DNA from: JAIEPM01 sp964546815
GTDB taxonomy: Bacteria > Cyanobacteriota > Vampirovibrionia > Obscuribacterales > Obscuribacteraceae
DNA: 64,000 nucleotides
Direction: 5' to 3'
NCBI GenBank assembly: GCA_964546815.1
Contig: CAZJLR010000001.1
Span: 124,001 to 188,000, forward strand
The notes beneath the pieces were generated by a model that did no database searches, was not told the DNA's origin, and saw only the letters and a program-made list of their open reading frames with translations. Shown piece after piece: positions 61,235-64,000 of this stretch; the stretch's first letter is position 1; the number at the start of each line of letters is the position of its first letter. Both the position numbers and the translations under genes were made by a program.

Positions 61235-61865
61235 CATTAACCGGAACAGAACTGACTCTTAAGGTTCTTTCTTCATGCCGATTAGACTGTCAATTGAAAG
61301 AAATACTCTGCTATTTTCTTTCGACAGAGCATTGCAGACCTTTTTTGAAAGAAATTATCCGAGTAGTTCTTTCAAACGAGGTCGCATAGACCAAATGTGA
61401 AAGAAATTCTCTATGTTTTTCTTTCAACCTCAATATTTCTGGCACTTTTGAAAGATTTTCAGCGTGTTTTTCTTTCGAGAAGTCCTCGGCAAATGCAATT
61501 TGAAAGGTTTTCACCAAGTTTTTCTTTCGAGAACGCAGCGGCTACCGCAATTGAAAGAATAACTGCGACTTTTTCTTTCAAAATTGAAATTCAGTCGCTA
61601 CAAATCAGACCTGAAGCCCCAGAACCCAAGCAGAGCAGAGACTTCCAGCCCCACCCGTAAAAGAGACATAGGCAACTGCATTCTTAGGCAAATTCTCGCA
61701 GGCGAAGAATGTGTTTTCGTACAGTGAAATAAAGAGCATCTAGAACTAATATCTATACATCCCACCAGTTGATTTGCAAGCGTTCTAAATCGGGGGGTGG
61801 ACGAACGCAAGTGATTCAATCTGTATAGCCGGCAAATGCGAAAGCAATTGCCGGCTGGTGATTTT
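61235..61865 (+). other. Non-coding region rich in repeats and inverted repeats
   Basis: 631 bases downstream of the AbiEi-like gene. It contains the 51/52-bp repeat array (61295-61580), then three further inverted repeats: CATTCTT/AAGAATG (61679-61711), GCGTTC/GAACGC (61780-61808), and GCCGGCAA/TTGCCGGC (61828-61855). Short ORFs read through the array on both strands, but the 51/52 spacing breaks frame and their composition is not protein-like. Confidence 0.6.
61295..61580 (+). repeat. Array of six 51/52-bp units, each an inverted repeat TGAAAG...CTTTC
   Basis: TGAAAG begins at 61295, 61346, 61398, 61449, 61501 and 61552, giving spacings of 51, 52, 51, 52, 51. In each unit a conserved 28-base block starts TGAAAGAAAT or a close variant, has a variable middle and ends TTTTTCTTTC. 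A 23-24-base unit-specific segment follows. The two arms are complementary, so each block can form a stem of 6-10 pairs. A degenerate half-unit (TTCTTTCTT near 61265) precedes unit 1. The conserved parts are too variable for a CRISPR, and there are no cas genes. The alternating spacing of nearly five helical turns suggests a row of protein-binding sites, or a row of RNA hairpins. Confidence 0.85.
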
Positions 61866-61867
61866 TT
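61828..61867 (+). terminator. Hairpin with GAAA loop followed by a T-run
   Basis: GCCGGCAA (61828-61835) pairs with TTGCCGGC (61848-61855). Inside it, TGC-GAAA-GCA adds three pairs after an A/A mismatch, capped by a GNRA loop. Six T's (61862-61867) follow on the plus strand after TGGTGA, so it can end plus-strand transcription through the array. The T-run overlaps the stop codon of the minus-strand oppA-like gene. In the minus direction the hairpin lies just past that stop but no T-run follows. Confidence 0.55.
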
Positions 61868-63473
61868 AGGGGTGCCAGTTGTCGTCTATTTCGGCATCTT
61901 TCAAAAACTGCACATCCAGAGGATTAATCACAATCCCTTTGACCCAGGGCTTAGTCATAATGTTCTGAGTGGCCAAATATGTGCAAGCAATAACAGCTTC
62001 GTCCTTACAAAGCATTTGATCAGCCTTTTGATATAGCTCGGCACGTCGAGCCGTATCAAGCTCACCAGCGGCCTCATCAACAAGTTTGTCATAGACGGCA
62101 TTTTTCCACTTCGTGTCATTGTTTCCGTTGTGGCTTGTGAACGTATTGGCAAATGTTTCCGGATCTGGATAATCAGCGCCCCAGGATGCTCTGAAAATTG
62201 GCGGAGCGTCGCTTCTCAATTTGCGCAAATAAACTTTCCATTCCATGTTGTTCAACTCAACATGCAAATTCAAATTACGTTTGAGTTGGTCTTGCACTTC
62301 TTCCATCACAAGTCGTGCGTCTTCGCGTGTTGGATATAAAATCGACACATCGGGAAAGCCTTTTCCATCTGGATAGCCTGCTTCAGCAAGTAGCTTGCGA
62401 GCTTTTTCAGGATTGTATTCTGGTCCTGAGTTTTTGGAATAACCCAACAAGCCCTCAGGAATCCAGGTGTACGAAGGCTTTTCCTGGCGCCGCAAAATTC
62501 TGGCAAACTCAGCTCTGTCGAGCGACATTGATACGGCCTGACGCACACGCCGATCATCAAACGGCTTTTTCAAAACGTTGAATCCAATGTAATTATTTCG
62601 CAGAAGTGCAAAATTATGATATTCAGGCGAATTGCGATTTTCGTATACATCTGGAGTTGGAAAACTGCGATTGTCGATATAGTCGAGCTGGCCATTTTCG
62701 TAAAGTGCAAATGCAGTAGCCTGCTCTGGAATCATGAACATTTTGATTTTCTTGATCTTCGGTTCACCACCAACATAGAGCGGATTTGAACTTAACTCAA
62801 TTTTGTATTCGTGTTTCCAGTCAGTCAATTTAAATGGACCATTCACCACCATATGCTCAGGATCTGTCCAGTGTGTTCCATATTTTTCGATAATATCTTT
62901 GCGCATCGGAAATGAAGCACAAATTGCAGTCAGAGTCAGAAAGTAGCTAGCTGCTCTACGCAAGCGCACTTCGAATGTATGATCATCTACACAACGCAAA
63001 CCCAAAGTGGAATCGTCTTTGATTTTTCCGGTGTTATATTCGATTGCGTTTTTTATGTCGTAAAGAAAAAACGCATATGGTGCTCCAGTTTGCGGGTTTA
63101 ACAATCTGCGCCAGGCGTAGTCGAAGTCTTGGGCCACAACAGGCTTTCCGTCACTCCATTTTGCATCTTTGCGCAAATGAAAAAGATAGCGCGTCCCGTC
63201 ATCTAATATTTCCCATGACTCCGCGCATGATGGTGCCACAGTCAAATCATTTCTATATTGAGTGAGCCCTACCATCATATTGCAAACAACATCAAAAGAC
63301 GTGTTGTCTGTGTTTATGTCCCAGTCAAGCCCGGGAGGCTCAGAGCCTAAGTTAATTCGCAAAGTATCTTTTTCGGGTCCAGCTTTAATTGCTGAACACG
63401 AGCAAAGAGTAAAAACAGCCAAGCATAAACTGACGAATGTTCTAAAGAGTACAAAAACTTTCCGTGCCACCAT
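61866..63473 (-). CDS. Oligopeptide-type ABC transporter substrate-binding protein (OppA/SBP_5)
   Basis: An exported binding protein of 535 residues. The N-terminal signal (VFVLFRTFVSLCLAVFTLCSC) ends in a Cys that may be lipidated (LCSC, an imperfect lipobox). The SBP_5 fold shows INLGSEPPGLDW, the family motif FHLRKDAKWSDGKPVVAQDFDYAWRRLLNP, VVNGPFKLTDW and FDDRRVRQAVSMSLDR. It should capture peptides or similar solutes in the periplasm. AAGGTG lies six bases before the ATG. Its likely permeases are the OppB/OppC-like pair at 54788-56611; no ATPase gene is seen. Confidence 0.93.
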   Translation of the reverse strand: MVARKVFVLFRTFVSLCLAVFTLCSCSAIKAGPEKDTLRINLGSEPPGLDWDINTDNTSFDVVCNMMVGLTQYRNDLTVAPSCAESWEILDDGTRYLFHLRKDAKWSDGKPVVAQDFDYAWRRLLNPQTGAPYAFFLYDIKNAIEYNTGKIKDDSTLGLRCVDDHTFEVRLRRAASYFLTLTAICASFPMRKDIIEKYGTHWTDPEHMVVNGPFKLTDWKHEYKIELSSNPLYVGGEPKIKKIKMFMIPEQATAFALYENGQLDYIDNRSFPTPDVYENRNSPEYHNFALLRNNYIGFNVLKKPFDDRRVRQAVSMSLDRAEFARILRRQEKPSYTWIPEGLLGYSKNSGPEYNPEKARKLLAEAGYPDGKGFPDVSILYPTREDARLVMEEVQDQLKRNLNLHVELNNMEWKVYLRKLRSDAPPIFRASWGADYPDPETFANTFTSHNGNNDTKWKNAVYDKLVDEAAGELDTARRAELYQKADQMLCKDEAVIACTYLATQNIMTKPWVKGIVINPLDVQFLKDAEIDDNWHP

Positions 63474-63679
63474 TCCCGCACCTTGAGAATCTATCTCGAA
63501 AACATGCCCGGATTCACGCGCATATCATAGCGTCATTTTGTTTCCATAAGTTCCCTGCAAGTTCTTCTTCATGGCTAAATACAGAAAGTGATTTATCCTT
63601 CAGTTGTATAGAAGCAAGCCTGAGAGTCTGCTAAGATTCATTCCCTTAATGTCTCACCCAAGCGCCACGGAGCGTGCAC

Positions 63680-64000
63680 ATGACGGCTGAAAATGCTGAT
63701 ACGCCGCGTTATACACCTCCATGGACTTTTGGTATCAGCAATATTCCATACGGTGTTGCGGGCACATATTCAGGCGTAGCGGTGCCTTTTCTTTTGCGCA
63801 AAGAAGGACTGCCAGTAGAAACCATCGCCGCTATCGGTGCGCTTTGTATGCTGCCGGCTGCCTATCAATTGTTTTGGGCACCAATTATCGATCTCGGCAT
63901 CAGACGCCGCTCATGGCTGATTCTCTGTTCAACTATTGGCTCAGTGCTTTTAGCTGCATCATTATTGATTAGCCCAAAACAGCATTTACTGATTTACGAA
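63680..64000 (+). CDS. MFS/AmpG-like transporter, N-terminal fragment (cut by window end)
   Basis: The frame is open from the ATG at 63680 (GGAG seven bases upstream) to the window end, giving 107 residues. The start is polar (MTAENADTPRYTPPWTFG), then helices begin: NIPYGVAGTYSGVAVPFLLRK, the short loop LPVETIAAIGALCMLPAAY and APIIDLGIRRRSWLIL. The 'PxID.GIRRRSW' segment resembles loop 2-3 of the major facilitator superfamily, as in the AmpG/PAT subfamily that imports muropeptides or related compounds. Substrate cannot be judged from the fragment. Confidence 0.75.
   Translation, partial: MTAENADTPRYTPPWTFGISNIPYGVAGTYSGVAVPFLLRKEGLPVETIAAIGALCMLPAAYQLFWAPIIDLGIRRRSWLILCSTIGSVLLAASLLISPKQHLLIYE

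Noticed and set aside
61295..61580. CRISPR array
   Set aside because: The conserved blocks differ at many central positions, spacers are only 23-24 bases, repeats are themselves long dyads, and there are no cas genes.
61397..61660. 87-residue frame through the repeat array (and a 68-residue frame opposite)
   Set aside because: The 51/52 spacing shifts frame between units, so no repeated peptide results; both are by-products of the GAAAG/CTTTC pattern.
1..64000. tRNA, rRNA, tmRNA, RNase P RNA, insertion sequences, prophage
   Set aside because: I looked for their hallmark sequences (GTTCRA loops, transposase DDE motifs, long terminal inverted repeats, integrase) and saw none. A covariance search would be needed to exclude small RNAs.

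Overview
The window looks like chromosome from a Gram-negative, non-photosynthetic relative of the Cyanobacteria (Melainabacteria/Vampirovibrionia, perhaps Obscuribacterales). This is inferred from gene content, not from a marker gene. The clues are a cyanobacterial-type group-3 sigma factor (SigF-like) inside a type IV pilus locus, a nucleotidyltransferase/phosphomutase fusion of the cyanobacterial kind, Ser/Thr kinases with TPR tails, DUF2252, and many long Ala/Pro/Gln-rich repeat proteins. There are no rRNA or tRNA genes, no insertion sequences, no phage genes and no cas genes. GC content is moderate and even.

Layout. 1-1933 (minus): secreted VIT/VWA protein, running off the left edge. 2239-6604: CHASE2 histidine kinase, NarL-type regulator and a secreted low-complexity protein, tightly coupled. 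6702-9075: dnaX and acylphosphatase. 9269-13132: giant coiled-coil/hexapeptide-repeat protein ending in a J-like domain, interrupted by two 100-N assembly gaps. 13179-17351: der, a PlsY-HtrA fusion and an OmpR-type regulator. 17847-23105: an MBOAT O-acyltransferase followed by three tandem paralogous SGNH-like proteins, an envelope polysaccharide acylation cassette. 23133-27845 (minus): TPR membrane protein, Ser/Thr kinase, GT39-like glycosyltransferase.

28223-41125 is the core of the window, a type IV pilus locus: pilB, pilT, pilC, a SigF-like sigma factor, an ABC-2 transporter pair, prepilin peptidase, a PilM-PilN-thioredoxin fusion, PilO, a PilP-like protein and one unknown. A GC-rich, hairpin-containing leader of about 375 bases precedes pilB. 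No pilin or PilQ secretin gene is present.

41151-64000 is mostly minus strand: MobA, then a biotin-carrier/HMG-CoA lyase/enoyl-CoA hydratase trio (leucine catabolism); a second Ala-coiled-coil/YADPA-repeat protein; gpsA, a GT4 glycosyltransferase and a sugar nucleotidyltransferase with a degenerate mutase domain; a DUF2252 protein; OppB/OppC permeases and a distant OppA; a REC/HPt-like protein; and an acyltransferase-3 protein. At 60653 (plus) sits an orphan AbiEi/DUF6088-like winged-helix protein. It is followed by a non-coding region (61235-61865) holding six 51/52-bp repeat units, each an inverted repeat of GAAAG/CTTTC arms, then more hairpins and a possible terminator. This array is the strongest candidate for an undescribed element. 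The right edge cuts an MFS/AmpG-like transporter.
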